Below, piece by piece: positions 24,876 to 34,470 of a stretch of 64,000 nt of DNA. The DNA lies in the NCBI RefSeq assembly GCF_014636495.1, contig NZ_BMEM01000001.1:418195-482194 (forward strand), written 5' to 3'. Position 1 is the stretch's first letter. Each line of letters starts with the position of its first letter. Origin of the DNA: Ornithinimicrobium tianjinense (lineage in GTDB: Bacteria; Actinomycetota; Actinomycetes; Actinomycetales; Dermatophilaceae). The notes under the pieces are model-generated. The model saw nothing but the letters and a program-made list of their open reading frames with translations. It had not been told where the DNA came from and ran no database searches. Both the position numbers and the translations under genes were made by a program.

Positions 24876-25432
24876 GCGCGGTCCACGGCACCACGGGTGC
24901 GGGCGGTCCCGGCGCCACGGCGCCGGGCCGCCCCGGCCCGTCCGGGGCACTCGCGGGGCGGTCGGAGCTGGGCGTCGCCGCCTTCCTGGCCGCCCTCGGC
25001 GTGCTGGTCCTCGTCGACGCCCTCGGGCTCCACGCGCCCTACTCCCAGTCCGACCCCGTCGGGCCCAAGACCGTCCCCTACGTCGTGGCCGCCCTGCTGG
25101 TCGTCTGTGCGGTGGTCCTGGCCGTGGACGTGCTGCGCGGTGGTCGGGGGGAGTCCGAGGGCGGCGAGGACGTCGACCTGACCCACCCCACCGACTGGCG
25201 GACCGTGCTGCCGCTGGTCGCGGTGTTCGCGGCCAACATCGCGCTCGTCGACACCCTCGGGTGGGTGCTCTCCGGGACGCTGCTGTTCTTCGGGTCCGTG
25301 GTGGCCCTCGGCAGCCGGCACTACGTCCGGGACCTGGTCATCTCCGCGCTGCTGGCGCTCGGCAGCTTCTACGGGTTCTACCTCGGCCTGGGCATCCCCC
25401 TCCCCGCCGGGCTCCTGGAAGGAGTGCTCTGA
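24872..25432 (+). CDS. tctB: Tripartite tricarboxylate transporter small membrane subunit
   Basis: 186 residues. After a flexible Gly/Pro-rich N-terminus (about 1-30) there are four membrane helices: [60 protein letters not shown] and the last pair near 140-180. This matches the TctB family. It acts with TctA as the membrane channel. Overlaps tctC by 4 bases and ends 1 base before tctA. Confidence 0.92.
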   Translation: MSAVHGTTGAGGPGATAPGRPGPSGALAGRSELGVAAFLAALGVLVLVDALGLHAPYSQSDPVGPKTVPYVVAALLVVCAVVLAVDVLRGGRGESEGGEDVDLTHPTDWRTVLPLVAVFAANIALVDTLGWVLSGTLLFFGSVVALGSRHYVRDLVISALLALGSFYGFYLGLGIPLPAGLLEGVL

Positions 25433-25433
25433 C

Positions 25434-26960
25434 ATGGAGGTCCTGGACGCCCTCGCTCAGGGATTCGTCACGGCGGCCACCCCCGTCAACCTGCTCTACG
25501 CCTGCATCGGCGTGCTCCTGGGCACCGCGGTCGGCGTGCTGCCCGGCCTCGGCCCGGCGATGACCGTGGCGCTGCTGCTGCCGGTCACCTTCGCCCTGGA
25601 GCCGACCAGCGCGTTCATCATGTTCGCCGGCATCTACTACGGCGGCATGTATGGCGGTTCCACCACCTCGATCCTGCTGAACACGCCGGGGGAGTCCTCC
25701 ACGGTCGTCACGGCCATCGAGGGGCACAAGATGGCCAGGTCGGGTCGGGCCGCGCAGGCCCTGGCCACCGCCGCCATCGGCTCCTTCGTCGCCGGCACCA
25801 TCGGCACGGCGCTGCTCGCGTTCTTCGCCCCCGTGGTGGTGCGGTTCGCCATCTCGCTGGGCGCCCCCAGCTATCTGGCGATCATGCTGCTCTCGCTCAT
25901 CGCGGTCACCGCCGTGCTCGGCAGCTCGCGGGTGCGCGGCTTCTCCTCGCTGGGGCTCGGCCTGGCGATCGGGCTCATCGGCCTGGACCCGGTCACGGGG
26001 CAGAGCCGGCTGACCTTCGGCGAGATCCAGCTCGTCGACGGCATCGACATCGTCGTCATCGCGGTCGCGATCTTCGCGGTCGGGGAGGCGCTGTGGGTCG
26101 CGGCGCACCTCAAGCGCTCCTCCGCGGCCGTGATCCCGGTGGGTCGACCCTGGATGTCCCGCGAGGACTGGGGCCGGTCGTGGAAGCCCTGGCTGCGCGG
26201 CACGGCATACGGCTTCCCCTTCGGCGCGCTGCCGGCAGGCGGCGCCGAGATCCCGACCTTCCTGTCCTACGTGACAGAGAAGCGGTTGGCGAAGAAGCCG
26301 GAGGAGTTCGGCCACGGCGCCATCGAGGGCGTGGCGGGCCCGGAGGCGGCCAACAACGCGTCCGCGGCCGGGACCCTGGTGCCGATGCTGGCGCTCGGCC
26401 TGCCGACCAACGCCACCGCGGCGGTCATGCTGGCGGCCTTCATCCAGTTCGGCATCCAGCCCGGGCCGCTCCTGCTCGAGCGGGAGCCGCAGCTGGTCTG
26501 GGGCCTCATCGCCTCGCTCTTCATCGGCAACACCCTGCTGCTGCTCATCAACCTTCCGCTCGCGCCCGCCTGGGCCAAGCTGCTGCAGCTGCCGCGGCCC
26601 TACCTCTACGCGGGCATCATCTTCTTCGCGACGCTCGGCGCGTACTCGGTGAATCTCCAGTGGTTCGACCTGGTGCTGCTGCTGGTGCTCGGGCTGCTGG
26701 GCTTCATGATGCGTCGCTACGGCCTGCCGGTCCTGCCGCTCATCATCGGCGCGATCATCGGCCCGCTCGCCGAGCGCCAGCTGCGCCAGGCGCTGCAGCT
26801 GTCCGCCGGCAGCCCGACCGGTTTGGTCAACGAGGGCATCGCGGTCGCCACCTATGTGATCATCGCGATCATCCTGGTGTGGCCGTTCGTCACCAAGTTC
26901 GTCGGACGCGCCCGCACGGCACCCACCCACCCGACACCCACCCCCACGGAGCGGACATGA
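25434..26960 (+). CDS. tctA: Tripartite tricarboxylate transporter large membrane subunit
   Basis: 508 residues, normal TctA length, with about 11-12 transmembrane helices. Family signatures are [20 protein letters not shown] near residue 40 and [20 protein letters not shown] near residue 65. It is secondary-active and takes the substrate from TctC. The stop overlaps the next gene (USP) by 4 bases, so the stress protein is part of the same operon. Confidence 0.96.
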   Translation: MEVLDALAQGFVTAATPVNLLYACIGVLLGTAVGVLPGLGPAMTVALLLPVTFALEPTSAFIMFAGIYYGGMYGGSTTSILLNTPGESSTVVTAIEGHKMARSGRAAQALATAAIGSFVAGTIGTALLAFFAPVVVRFAISLGAPSYLAIMLLSLIAVTAVLGSSRVRGFSSLGLGLAIGLIGLDPVTGQSRLTFGEIQLVDGIDIVVIAVAIFAVGEALWVAAHLKRSSAAVIPVGRPWMSREDWGRSWKPWLRGTAYGFPFGALPAGGAEIPTFLSYVTEKRLAKKPEEFGHGAIEGVAGPEAANNASAAGTLVPMLALGLPTNATAAVMLAAFIQFGIQPGPLLLEREPQLVWGLIASLFIGNTLLLLINLPLAPAWAKLLQLPRPYLYAGIIFFATLGAYSVNLQWFDLVLLLVLGLLGFMMRRYGLPVLPLIIGAIIGPLAERQLRQALQLSAGSPTGLVNEGIAVATYVIIAIILVWPFVTKFVGRARTAPTHPTPTPTERT

Positions 26961-27358
26961 CCATCGTCGTCGGCTACATCCCCACCCCCGAGGGCCAGGC
27001 GGCCCTGGAGCACGCCATCGACCAGGCGCGGAAGGACGACGCGCTCCTCGTGGTCGTCAACTCCTCCCGCGGCGAGGCGGCCGGAGACCCGCGTCTGCTC
27101 TCCGAGGAGCAGCTCGACTCCGCGGACGAGCAGCTGAGCAGGGCGGGGGTCGAGCACCTGCTCGTCCAGCCCTCACGGGGTCGCTCGGCCGCCGACGAGG
27201 TGCTGGCGGCGGCGGACGAGCACCGCGCGGACCTCGTCGTCATCGGGCTGCGGCGCCGCTCGCCGGTCGGCAAGCTCATCCTCGGGTCCAACTCCCAGCG
27301 CATCCTGCTCGAGGCCACCTGCCCGGTGCTCGCCGTCAAGCCCGGTGGTGCGGCATGA
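26957..27358 (+). CDS. Universal stress protein in the tct operon
   Basis: 133 residues. The Usp fold is complete: [19 protein letters not shown] at the start, the [23 protein letters not shown]-loop region (G-2X-G-9X-G-S pattern) and [17 protein letters not shown] at the end. Unlike the other two USPs it keeps the ATP-binding glycine pattern. Its embedding between tctA and the RraA-like gene with 4-base overlaps on both sides suggests a tie to carboxylate uptake. Confidence 0.93.
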   Translation: MTIVVGYIPTPEGQAALEHAIDQARKDDALLVVVNSSRGEAAGDPRLLSEEQLDSADEQLSRAGVEHLLVQPSRGRSAADEVLAAADEHRADLVVIGLRRRSPVGKLILGSNSQRILLEATCPVLAVKPGGAA

Positions 27359-27831
27359 CCGGGGTGATCGGCACCGCCGACCTCTACGACGAGTACGAGG
27401 AGCAGCTGCAGTCCTGCGACCTGCAGCTGAGGCAGTACGGCGCCCGCCGCGTCTTTGCCGGGGAGGTCGTGACGGTGCGCTGCCGGGAGGACAACGCCCT
27501 GGTCAAGCAGGTGCTGGCGACGCCGGGGGAGGGACGCGTGCTCGTCGTCGACGGCGGCGGGTCCCTGCACACCGCGCTCATGGGTGACCTCATCGCCGCC
27601 TCGGCCGTGCAGAACGGGTGGGCCGGCGTGGTGATCTACGGAGCGGTGCGCGACGTCGCAGCGCTCGCCGAGCTGGACCTCGGCATCAAGGCGCTCGGCT
27701 CCAACCCGCGCAAGAGCGCCAAGACGGGGGCGGGCGACCGCGACGTCGTGGTCTCCTTCGGCGGCGCGACGTTCACCCCCGGCGCCCGGCTGGTCAGCGA
27801 CGACGACGGGGTCGTGGTCCTGCCCCTGTGA
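27355..27831 (+). CDS. RraA-family protein (ribonuclease-activity regulator / HMG aldolase fold)
   Basis: 158 residues, the normal RraA length. Signatures are the start [20 protein letters not shown], the metal/oxyanion loop [20 protein letters not shown] and [20 protein letters not shown] with the conserved Arg-Asp pair. The fold either inhibits RNase E or acts as 4-hydroxy-4-methyl-2-oxoglutarate/oxaloacetate aldolase. Next to a tricarboxylate importer the aldolase/decarboxylase role is the more likely, but this is inference. It ends the tct operon. Confidence 0.9.
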   Translation: MTGVIGTADLYDEYEEQLQSCDLQLRQYGARRVFAGEVVTVRCREDNALVKQVLATPGEGRVLVVDGGGSLHTALMGDLIAASAVQNGWAGVVIYGAVRDVAALAELDLGIKALGSNPRKSAKTGAGDRDVVVSFGGATFTPGARLVSDDDGVVVLPL

Positions 27832-27878
27832 GGGGAGCCTCGCGGGAGCCTGACCCACCCGGCCCGGTCGAGGTTCGC

Positions 27879-28730
27879 CTACCAGGCAGGGGCTGCAGGG
27901 GTGAAGCGCACCTGCTGGCCCGGCCGCAGCTGGCCGCACCGGTCGACCGCGTCGTCCACGACGTAGGCGATCACGGGGTAGCCGCCGGTGACCGGGTGGT
28001 CCGCCAGGAACAGCACCGGCAGCCCCGACGGCGGCATCTGCAGCGCGCCGCGGAGCATCCCCTCGCTCACCAGCTCGCCCGTGCGCGTCCGGGCGAGGGG
28101 CTCACCGCTCAGGCGCACCCCCACGCGGTTGGACTGGGGGTCGACGACATACGTCTGGCTGCACAGCAGCTGCCAGGCGTCGTCGTCGAACCAGTCACGC
28201 CGGGGCCCCGGCGTCACCGGCACCTGCAGGAGGTCGTTGGTCGGCTCGGGCACCGGGGCGACCTCGACCCCCGGCAGCGGGCGCGCCGTGGTGCCCACCG
28301 GCAGGACGTCGCCGGAGGCGAGCACGGGCGGTCCCAGCCCGGCCAGGATGTCGGTCGAGCGGCTGCCCAGGACCGGCTCGACGTCGATGCCCCCGCGGAC
28401 GGCGACATAGGTGCGCAGCCCGGCGGACGGGATCCCGAGGTCCAGGACCTCACCGGCCCGGAGGACGAAGGGGGAGTGATGGGGCACCCCGGGACAGCGC
28501 GCGCCCGTGGTGGCGACCACCACGTCCGCGTCGCTCTGGAGGGACAGCCCGCCCAGGGTGACCTCCAGCGTGGCGAGCGTGGGGTGGTTGCCGACGAGCG
28601 CGTTGGCCAGCCGGTGGGCGCCGCGGTCGCAGACCCCGGACCTGCCGATGCCGAGGGCCGCCTGACCGAGCCGGCCGAAGTCCTGCACGGTGGTCAGGGG
28701 CCCGGCCTCCCGCACGGTGAGGCTGGTCAT
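27879..28730 (-). CDS. pxpC: 5-oxoprolinase subunit C (KipA-like)
   Basis: 283 residues. The allophanate hydrolase subunit 2 family start is TVREAGPLTTVQDFGRLGQA. The glycine-rich segments GIGRSGVCDRGAHRLANALV and VAVRGGIDVEPVLGSRSTD are present. In bacteria PxpA, PxpB and PxpC together hydrolyse 5-oxoproline to glutamate with ATP; Bacillus KipA also antagonises the KinA inhibitor KipI. The ATG overlaps the pxpB stop by 4 bases. It is the last gene of the minus-strand cluster. Confidence 0.94.
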   Translation of the reverse strand: MTSLTVREAGPLTTVQDFGRLGQAALGIGRSGVCDRGAHRLANALVGNHPTLATLEVTLGGLSLQSDADVVVATTGARCPGVPHHSPFVLRAGEVLDLGIPSAGLRTYVAVRGGIDVEPVLGSRSTDILAGLGPPVLASGDVLPVGTTARPLPGVEVAPVPEPTNDLLQVPVTPGPRRDWFDDDAWQLLCSQTYVVDPQSNRVGVRLSGEPLARTRTGELVSEGMLRGALQMPPSGLPVLFLADHPVTGGYPVIAYVVDDAVDRCGQLRPGQQVRFTPAAPAW

Positions 28731-29332
28731 GGCTGCTCCACGAAGCGGACGGCGGCACCGGGGACGAGCAGCGAGGGAGGGTCACGGTCCAGGTCGAAGA
28801 CGTCGACGAGCGCGTGGCCGATGAGCTGCCACCCGCCCGGGGACTCTCTCGGGTAGACGCCGGTGAACTCCCCGGCGAGAGCCAGCGACCCTGCGGGGAC
28901 CCGGGTCCGTGGGCTGGACCGTCGCGGCACGTCCCAGACGAACCGGGTCCCGGCCAGGTAGCCGAAACCGGGCGCGAAGCCGCAGAAGGCCACGGTCCAG
29001 TGCTCCTCCTGGTGGCGCCTCACCAGCTCCTCGCTCGAGCACCCCAGCAGGTGGGCGGCCTCGGCCAGGTCCTCCCCGTCATACCGGACCGGGATCTCGA
29101 CGGAGGGCCCGGACTCCCGCTCCTGCTCCGCGGAGCCCACCTCCTGCACCTGGGCCGCCAGCTCACGCAGGTCGGTGCCGCGGTCGGCGACGACGAGGAT
29201 GGTCCGGCCTGCCGGGACGAGGTCCAGCACAGGCAGGTCGGCCTCCCGGAGCGCGGCATACCGGCGCAGCACCTCCTCGAGGGTGTCCAGCTCCAGCAGC
29301 AACCCTCGCGACCCGCTCGGCAGGAGGCGCAT
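28727..29332 (-). CDS. pxpB: 5-oxoprolinase subunit B (KipI-like)
   Basis: 201 residues, normal for the allophanate hydrolase subunit 1 family. Signatures are EIPVRYDGEDLAEAAHLLGC, HYTVAFCGFAPGF-like WTVAFCGFAPGFGYLAGTR and the GEFTGVYPRESPGGWQLIGH C-terminal region. It forms the ATP-dependent oxoprolinase with PxpA and PxpC. It lies 6 bases after the NRAMP-like gene and overlaps pxpC by 4 bases. Confidence 0.94.
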   Translation of the reverse strand: MRLLPSGSRGLLLELDTLEEVLRRYAALREADLPVLDLVPAGRTILVVADRGTDLRELAAQVQEVGSAEQERESGPSVEIPVRYDGEDLAEAAHLLGCSSEELVRRHQEEHWTVAFCGFAPGFGYLAGTRFVWDVPRRSSPRTRVPAGSLALAGEFTGVYPRESPGGWQLIGHALVDVFDLDRDPPSLLVPGAAVRFVEQP

Positions 29333-29338
29333 CGGCCC

Positions 29339-30580
29339 TCACCCGGTGACGAGCTCGATGGCGGGACGGACGGAGTTCACCGCGAGGTAGAGCGTCACCA
29401 GCCAGGCCACCGTGCCGATCCCGGCCAGCCACTTCGGGTAGCGGTAGCCGTGCAGCAGGTCACGCCGTCTCCAGGCGACCCAGAGCATGACGCCGATCCC
29501 GACGGGCAGCAGGATGCCGTTGAAGGCACCGGCGAAGACGAGCAGCTGGGCCGGGGCGGCACCGATGAGCAGGAAGAGGACCGTGGAGAGGGCGATGAAG
29601 CCGATGACCATGAGGTTGGTCGTGCGCGGCGACGTCCTGCGGCTGGTCAGGAAGGTGATCGTCGTGTAGGAGACGCCGATGACGCTGGTGAGGGCGGCTG
29701 CGGCGAAGACCACGCCGAAGAGCCGGTAGCCCACCGCGCCCGCCGCCGCCTCGAAGGCGCTCGCCGCCTGGCTCTGCGGGTCGAGCTCCGCACCGCCGCT
29801 GACCACGCCGAGGATGGCGAGGAACAGGATGATGCGCATGACCCCGGTGACGATGATGCCGGTGACCGCGCCGCGCGTCAGCTCCCGCAGGTGGCGCTCG
29901 CCCGTGACCCCGGCGTCCAGGAGCCGGTGGACGCCGGCGTAGATGATGTAGCCGCCGATGGTGCCGCCGATGAGGGTGGTGATCGCCAGGGCGCTGATCT
30001 CCTCGGGCACCACGGCGTTCTTGAGCGCCGAGCCGACGGGCGGGCCGGAGGTGACCGCGATGTAGAGGGTCAGCAGGATCATGAGCGCGCCGAGCAGCAC
30101 GACGATGCGGTCCATCGCGACGCCGGCCCGCTTGGACAGGAAGATCCCGACCGCCAGGGCCGCGAGGATCACCGCGCCCAGCTTGACGTTGATGTCGGTC
30201 ATGATGTTCATGCCGAGGCCGGCGCCGCTGACGTTGCCGATGTTGAAGACGATGCCGCCGATGAACAGCAGGAACGCCATCACGTAGCCGAGGCCGGGCA
30301 GGGAGGCGTTGCCCAGCTCCTGGGCCCGCATGCCGGAGATGCCGATGACCCGCCAGACGTTGGTCTGGATCGCGATGTCGACGAGGATCGAGACCAGGAT
30401 CGCGAAGGCGAAGGCCGCGCCCAGCTGCACCGTGAAGTTGGTCGTCTGGGTGATGAAGCCGGGCCCGATCGAGGAGGTCGCCATGAGGAAGATGGCGCCG
30501 AGGAGCGTGCCTCTGCCGGTGGCCGTGGGCGGTCCTGCGTGGTCGTCGACCACGGCGGGGGGCGGGGTGTTCCGGGGCAT
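29339..30580 (-). CDS. NRAMP-family transporter of the oxoproline cluster (YcsG-like)
   Basis: 413 residues with about 11 membrane helices. Start near FLMATSSIGPGFITQTTNFT, which holds the DPGN-region equivalent (here altered) of NRAMP/MntH proteins, so it may not carry divalent metals. In Bacillus the same position is ycsG, beside ycsF, ycsI, kipI and kipA; an organic-substrate role such as oxoproline or amino-acid transport is plausible but inferred. Ribosome site GGAGGCGACG precedes the ATG. Confidence 0.85.
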   Translation of the reverse strand: MPRNTPPPAVVDDHAGPPTATGRGTLLGAIFLMATSSIGPGFITQTTNFTVQLGAAFAFAILVSILVDIAIQTNVWRVIGISGMRAQELGNASLPGLGYVMAFLLFIGGIVFNIGNVSGAGLGMNIMTDINVKLGAVILAALAVGIFLSKRAGVAMDRIVVLLGALMILLTLYIAVTSGPPVGSALKNAVVPEEISALAITTLIGGTIGGYIIYAGVHRLLDAGVTGERHLRELTRGAVTGIIVTGVMRIILFLAILGVVSGGAELDPQSQAASAFEAAAGAVGYRLFGVVFAAAALTSVIGVSYTTITFLTSRRTSPRTTNLMVIGFIALSTVLFLLIGAAPAQLLVFAGAFNGILLPVGIGVMLWVAWRRRDLLHGYRYPKWLAGIGTVAWLVTLYLAVNSVRPAIELVTG

Positions 30581-30644
30581 CGTCGCCTCCGTTCTGAGGG
30601 GTATGGCGTGGGCCGGGTGTGTGCACTGTAGTGCTCGGGCCGCA

Positions 30645-31472
30645 TCAGGGCACGGCGTAGAGAGCGTCCCGGGCGTCGGTGACGAGCATGAAGCCCGGGG
30701 CGTGGGTGATGGCGATCTCCGGGCGGGACTCCAGGACCATCGCCTGCGGGGTCACCCCGCAGGCCCAGAAGACCGGCACGTCGCCGTCCTGCAGCGTGGG
30801 GGCGTCACCGAAGTCCGGGGTGGAGAGGTCGTCGATCCCGAGCGCGGCGGGGTCGCCGATGTGCACGGGGGCGCCGTGGACGGCGGGGTAGCGGGAGGTG
30901 ATGCGCACCGCGTCGGCCACCTGGCCTGCCGGGACGGGCCGCATGGAGACGACGAGCGGGCCCGTGAGGTCGCCGGCAGGGGCGCAGCGGCGGCTGGTGC
31001 GGTACATCGCCACGTTGCGCCCGGCGTCGAGGTGCCGGACCGGGATCCCGGCCTCGAGCATCGGGTGCTCGAAGGTGAAGGAGCAGCCCAGCAGGAAGGT
31101 GACCAGGTCGTCGCGCCAGTGGTCCAGGACGTCGGGGACCTCCTCGACCAGCTCACCGTGCCGCCAGACGCGGTAGCGCGGGACGTCGACGCGGATGTCC
31201 GCTCCCGGGTCGCCGTAGACCGGCGAGCCCTCGGGGCCGCGCACGCAGCCGGCCTCGAGCACCTCGAGGACGGGGCACGGCTTGGGGTTGCGGGTGGCGA
31301 AGAGCAGCATGTCGAAGGCGAGGGCGTTGGGCACGCTGATGAGGTTGGCTTGGGCGTAGCCGGCGCACCACCCGGTGGTGGGCACCTCGAGCCCGGTCGC
31401 GAACAGGGCTCGGGCCTGCGCGGGCGACATCCGCGCGCGGGCCGCCTGGTCGGGGAGGGTCTGCACGTCCAT
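30645..31472 (-). CDS. Putative hydro-lyase, DUF1445 (YcsI-like)
   Basis: 275 residues from the ATG at 31472, with AGAGGAG upstream. DUF1445 signatures are [39 protein letters not shown], the NVAMYRTS segment and [20 protein letters not shown]. Family members are putative hydro-lyases, and in some bacteria they are annotated as D-glutamate cyclases. D-glutamate cyclase makes 5-oxo-D-proline, so a role feeding PxpABC fits the neighbourhood; this is inference. It lies between the LLM gene and the NRAMP-like gene. Confidence 0.88.
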   Translation of the reverse strand: MDVQTLPDQAARARMSPAQARALFATGLEVPTTGWCAGYAQANLISVPNALAFDMLLFATRNPKPCPVLEVLEAGCVRGPEGSPVYGDPGADIRVDVPRYRVWRHGELVEEVPDVLDHWRDDLVTFLLGCSFTFEHPMLEAGIPVRHLDAGRNVAMYRTSRRCAPAGDLTGPLVVSMRPVPAGQVADAVRITSRYPAVHGAPVHIGDPAALGIDDLSTPDFGDAPTLQDGDVPVFWACGVTPQAMVLESRPEIAITHAPGFMLVTDARDALYAVP

Positions 31473-31476
31473 GGGG

Positions 31477-32559
31477 TCATCTCCTCTGGGTGGGCGGGGT
31501 CGGGGTATGCCGGTGGTCAGGTGGTGAGAGCGCGGGGCCGATGGTGCCGGCCCAGGCCTCCACGATGTCGCGGGGCAGGTCGTAGCTGCCGGTCCAGGCA
31601 TGGGCGGGGAAGAGGAAGACCCGTTGCAGCCCGAGCTCCTCGCGCGCGCGCAGCAGGCGGTCGGCGCACCGGCTCGCCGGCCCGAAGAGGCCGTAGGCGT
31701 CCAGGACGCGGTCGACCAGCTCGTCCGGGAGGGTGGCCGGGTCGGTGGTGCCGGCATCCAGCCCGAGCTCCGGCAGCTCGACGCCGGCCGCCTGCAGCCA
31801 GCGCAGGTTGGAGCGGCTCGGGTAGTGCAGCCACGGCTGGCCGGCCCGGAACCAGCTGCGCGGCCACTGCCTGACCTCCTCCTGCGTCCCCAGACCGATC
31901 GGCACGATGAGGGTCTCGACGAAGGTGCTGCCTGGTCCGTAGGGGTCCGGGCGGCCCGCAGCGGCGGCGCCGGCGCGGACGTGGGCGCGGGCAGCCTCGA
32001 CACCGTCCGGGTGGAGCCCGACCAGCATCAGCACCCCGTCGCCGACGGCACCGGCCAGCTCGAGCAGCCGCGGGCCGGAGGCGAGCACGTGGACCAGGCC
32101 GGGCCGGCTGCTCGGGTGGTGGAAGAGCTCCAGCTCCTGACCGCCGTGGGTGGCTCGGCCCTCGTGCAGCAGACCTCGCAGCGTCCGGACGGCGTCGGCG
32201 AGCACCGCCCTGGTGGCACGGGCCTCTCCCGCCTTCTCCACGGAGAGGAAGCCGGGCGCGACCGTGAGCTCCGCGCGCCCCGGAGCCAGCTCCTCCAGGG
32301 AGGCGGTGAGGGCGGCCAGCACGATGGGGTGCCGGGTGACGACGTTGGAGGTCGCCGGGAAGAGGCGCAGCGATCCGTTCGACATCGCCATCGCGCCCAG
32401 GGCCATGAAGGCGTCCCGGCCGGTGTGGTGGTGGTCGGGGACGCCGATCCCGTCGAGCCCGGCACGCTCCACGTCCTGGGCGAAGGCGGCCAGCTCGGGC
32501 AGCGGGGCTCCCAGCGGCACGCGCAGCGCCACCTCGAACGCGCGGGATTCTCCGGGCAT
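31477..32559 (-). CDS. LLM-class flavin-dependent oxidoreductase
   Basis: 360 residues from the ATG at 32559, preceded by GGAG at 5 bases; an ATG at 32574 would add 5 residues and lacks a ribosome site. The bacterial luciferase-like TIM barrel shows [36 protein letters not shown] and [20 protein letters not shown]. The cofactor (FMN or F420) and substrate are unknown. It begins the minus-strand oxoproline cluster, 4 bases before the DUF1445 gene, and is divergent from pxpA. Confidence 0.85.
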   Translation of the reverse strand: MPGESRAFEVALRVPLGAPLPELAAFAQDVERAGLDGIGVPDHHHTGRDAFMALGAMAMSNGSLRLFPATSNVVTRHPIVLAALTASLEELAPGRAELTVAPGFLSVEKAGEARATRAVLADAVRTLRGLLHEGRATHGGQELELFHHPSSRPGLVHVLASGPRLLELAGAVGDGVLMLVGLHPDGVEAARAHVRAGAAAAGRPDPYGPGSTFVETLIVPIGLGTQEEVRQWPRSWFRAGQPWLHYPSRSNLRWLQAAGVELPELGLDAGTTDPATLPDELVDRVLDAYGLFGPASRCADRLLRAREELGLQRVFLFPAHAWTGSYDLPRDIVEAWAGTIGPALSPPDHRHTPTPPTQRR

Positions 32560-32624
32560 GGGTGCTCCTGCCATCGGACACTAACATCGGAGGGGCAGGG
32601 CCATCGAGGAGAACGGAGCCAGCC

Positions 32625-33434
32625 ATGAGCACCAGCACCGAGGCGCCACGGAGCGGGTCGAGCGCCACCATCGACCTCAACGCCGACCTGGGCGAGGGCC
32701 TGGGCAACTGGTCCATGGGCGACGACCTGGCCCTGCTCGACATCGTGACCAGCGCCAACGTGGCGTGCGGCTTCCACGCCGGCGACCCCTCGATCATGCG
32801 CTCCGTGTGCCAGGCGGCGGCCGACCGCGGGGTCGCGATCGGGGCGCACGTCGCCTACCGCGACCTGCACGGCTTCGGCCGGCGGTTCATCGACATGGAG
32901 CCCGACGTCCTGCGGGACGAGGTGCTCTACCAGATCGGCGCGCTGGAGACCTTCGCGCAGCGGGCCGGCACCACCGTCGCCTACTGCAAGCCGCACGGCG
33001 CGCTCTACAACACGATCGCCAAGCACCCGCAGCAGGCGGCCGCCGTCGCCGAGGCGCTCGGCGAGTTCCGGCCCGGCCTGCCGGTGCTCGGCCTGCCCGG
33101 CTCGGTCTGGCTGCGGGCCGCCGCGGAGGCCGGCCTGAGCCCGGTCGGCGAGGCGTTCGCCGACCGCGCCTACACCCCCGACGGCTCACTGGTCTCGCGG
33201 CGCGAGCAGGGCTCGGTGCTGCACGAGCCCGACCTCATCTCCGAGCGCTGCGTGGCGATGGCCAAGGGTGAGCCCATCGAGGACGCGGAGGGCGGCGAGC
33301 TCGTGCTCGACGCGCGCTCCATCTGTGTGCACGGCGACACCCCTGGCGCCGTCGGGATCGCCCGGTCGGTGCGTGAGGCCCTGACGAGCTCGGGCGTGAC
33401 GGTGCAGCCCTTCGCTACGCCGTTCGGGAGCTGA
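32625..33434 (+). CDS. pxpA: 5-oxoprolinase subunit A (LamB/YcsF family)
   Basis: 269 residues. The family block is IDLNADLGEGLGNWSMGDD, then TSANVACGFHAGDPSIMRS, HVAYRDLHGFGRR and YCKPHGALYN; these hold the acidic and histidine residues of the active site. It works with PxpB and PxpC. The 65-base gap to the divergent LLM gene must hold both promoters. Its 3' end overlaps the convergent USP gene by 20 bases. Confidence 0.95.
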   Translation: MSTSTEAPRSGSSATIDLNADLGEGLGNWSMGDDLALLDIVTSANVACGFHAGDPSIMRSVCQAAADRGVAIGAHVAYRDLHGFGRRFIDMEPDVLRDEVLYQIGALETFAQRAGTTVAYCKPHGALYNTIAKHPQQAAAVAEALGEFRPGLPVLGLPGSVWLRAAAEAGLSPVGEAFADRAYTPDGSLVSRREQGSVLHEPDLISERCVAMAKGEPIEDAEGGELVLDARSICVHGDTPGAVGIARSVREALTSSGVTVQPFATPFGS

Positions 33435-33861
33435 CCGAAGCGCGCGCGTCGCGGACCACATGCACCGAGCAGTGGGCGTGGCGCACCACGCCCGCGGCGG
33501 TCGAGCCGAGGACGAGATGGTGCCAGTCCGGCTGGCGCGAGGCGATCACGATGCAGTCGTGACCTTGCTCCTGCGCGAGGTCGACGATGGCGCGGGCGGG
33601 GTGCCCGTGCCGGACGACGACCTCGACGTCTGAGCCGCCGAACTCCTGCACCACCTGGTCGACCGCAGCCCGCTGACCTTCCTCGACGACGGGCTCGACG
33701 GTGAGGACATCCCCCGACAGGTAGCGGGGGAGGTCCTCGAGCACGGTCACCACGGTGATGCTGCCCTCGGGGGACAGGAGAGAGCGCGCCACCTCCATCG
33801 CCCTGGCGGTCTCGTCGCCGTGGCCGGGCACGACCGGGACGAGGATCTTCGAGTAGGACAT
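33415..33861 (-). CDS. Universal stress protein
   Basis: 148 residues, MSYSKILVPVVPGHGDETAR at the start and WHHLVLGSTAAGVVRHAHCS near the end. It is a paralogue of the USP at 10276-10704, similar throughout, including its upstream region with a CTAC-N8-GTAG element and a GGAGAGGAGA-type ribosome site. The 3' end overlaps pxpA by 20 bases on the opposite strand. Confidence 0.93.
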   Translation of the reverse strand: MSYSKILVPVVPGHGDETARAMEVARSLLSPEGSITVVTVLEDLPRYLSGDVLTVEPVVEEGQRAAVDQVVQEFGGSDVEVVVRHGHPARAIVDLAQEQGHDCIVIASRQPDWHHLVLGSTAAGVVRHAHCSVHVVRDARASVSSRTA

Positions 33862-33921
33862 GGCGTCTCCTCTCCGGGCACCGGCACCAGCCGGGTGGGA
33901 GGCGCTGATGGCACCGAGTCG

Positions 33922-33937
33922 CTACTAGCCATCGTAG
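33922..33937 (-). promoter_or_regulatory. CTAC-N8-GTAG element upstream of USP
   Basis: On the minus strand CTAC-GATGGCTA-GTAG with TACGAT as likely -10, about 60 bases before the USP start. Same spacing as at 5323 and 10770. Confidence 0.45.
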
Positions 33938-33975
33938 TGCCCGGCGGAGGGTGGCGACAGGGTCGGTGACCCGTG

Positions 33976-34227
33976 TCAGTCCTCGCTGATCTCGATGTCG
34001 AACGTCGTGGCGGCGCGCTTGATCCTGCCCTTGATCGCGTCCACCTCGTCGGGGTCATACTTGGCGGCGTTCGACGCCTTGTTGATGTAGGACCACGCCG
34101 CCCGGACGTGCTCCTCGGTGTCGATCGGGTACTTGTTGTTGGTGGGGTCGGCGAACTCCACGTCGCCGTACTCGTTCTTGCCCTCGTCGGGGTCCGTGTC
34201 GTCGCGTCGTGAGATGTAGGTGCCCAT
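33976..34227 (-). CDS. Small DUF6582-type protein
   Basis: 83 residues. NEYGDVEFADPTNNKYPIDT, then EHVRAAWSYINKASNAAKYD and a basic/acidic tail AIKGRIKRAATTFDIEISED, match the DUF6582 family found in actinobacteria and phage contexts. Function is unknown. The ATG follows a run of purines. It stands alone between a USP and a nucleotidyltransferase pair. Confidence 0.78.
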   Translation of the reverse strand: MGTYISRRDDTDPDEGKNEYGDVEFADPTNNKYPIDTEEHVRAAWSYINKASNAAKYDPDEVDAIKGRIKRAATTFDIEISED

Positions 34228-34269
34228 GTCTCCACGGTAGGCCGCAGCGGGCGCGACGGCGACGCGTCG

Positions 34270-34470
34270 TCAGCGGGACGAGGCCCACTCCTCGGCCTGA
34301 CGCTGCCGCCGAGCCCGGTCCCGCGCCAAGGCGCCGGACGCCTGCGCGAGCAGGAGGCTCTCCTCGAGCCACTCCAGCCGCTGGGCGGGGCTCGTCGCCG
34401 CACGCGCCCGGATCGCGGACCCCGTGTCCGAGGTGCCGCGCCAGAGATCCTCAGCCTTGGTGGTGCTCAT
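34270..34470 (-). CDS. Small helical protein, possible antitoxin partner
   Basis: 66 residues, mostly helical and charged (LWRGTSDTGSAIRARAATSP, then WLEESLLLAQASGALARDRA). No family recognised. It starts inside the last 20 bases of the nucleotidyltransferase gene, so the two are coupled. That layout suggests a toxin-antitoxin pair, which is inference. Confidence 0.6.
   Translation of the reverse strand: MSTTKAEDLWRGTSDTGSAIRARAATSPAQRLEWLEESLLLAQASGALARDRARRQRQAEEWASSR

Noticed and set aside
28814-30631. 605-codon plus-strand frame opposite pxpB and the NRAMP-like gene
   Set aside because: Repetitive acidic/Arg composition typical of antisense shadow in high-GC DNA.
30623-30634. Near-palindrome GCACTGTAGTGC upstream of the NRAMP-like gene as a fourth copy of the CTAC-N8-GTAG element
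   Set aside because: Lacks the N8 spacing and a paired GTAG; only a TACAGT -10-like hexamer is shared.
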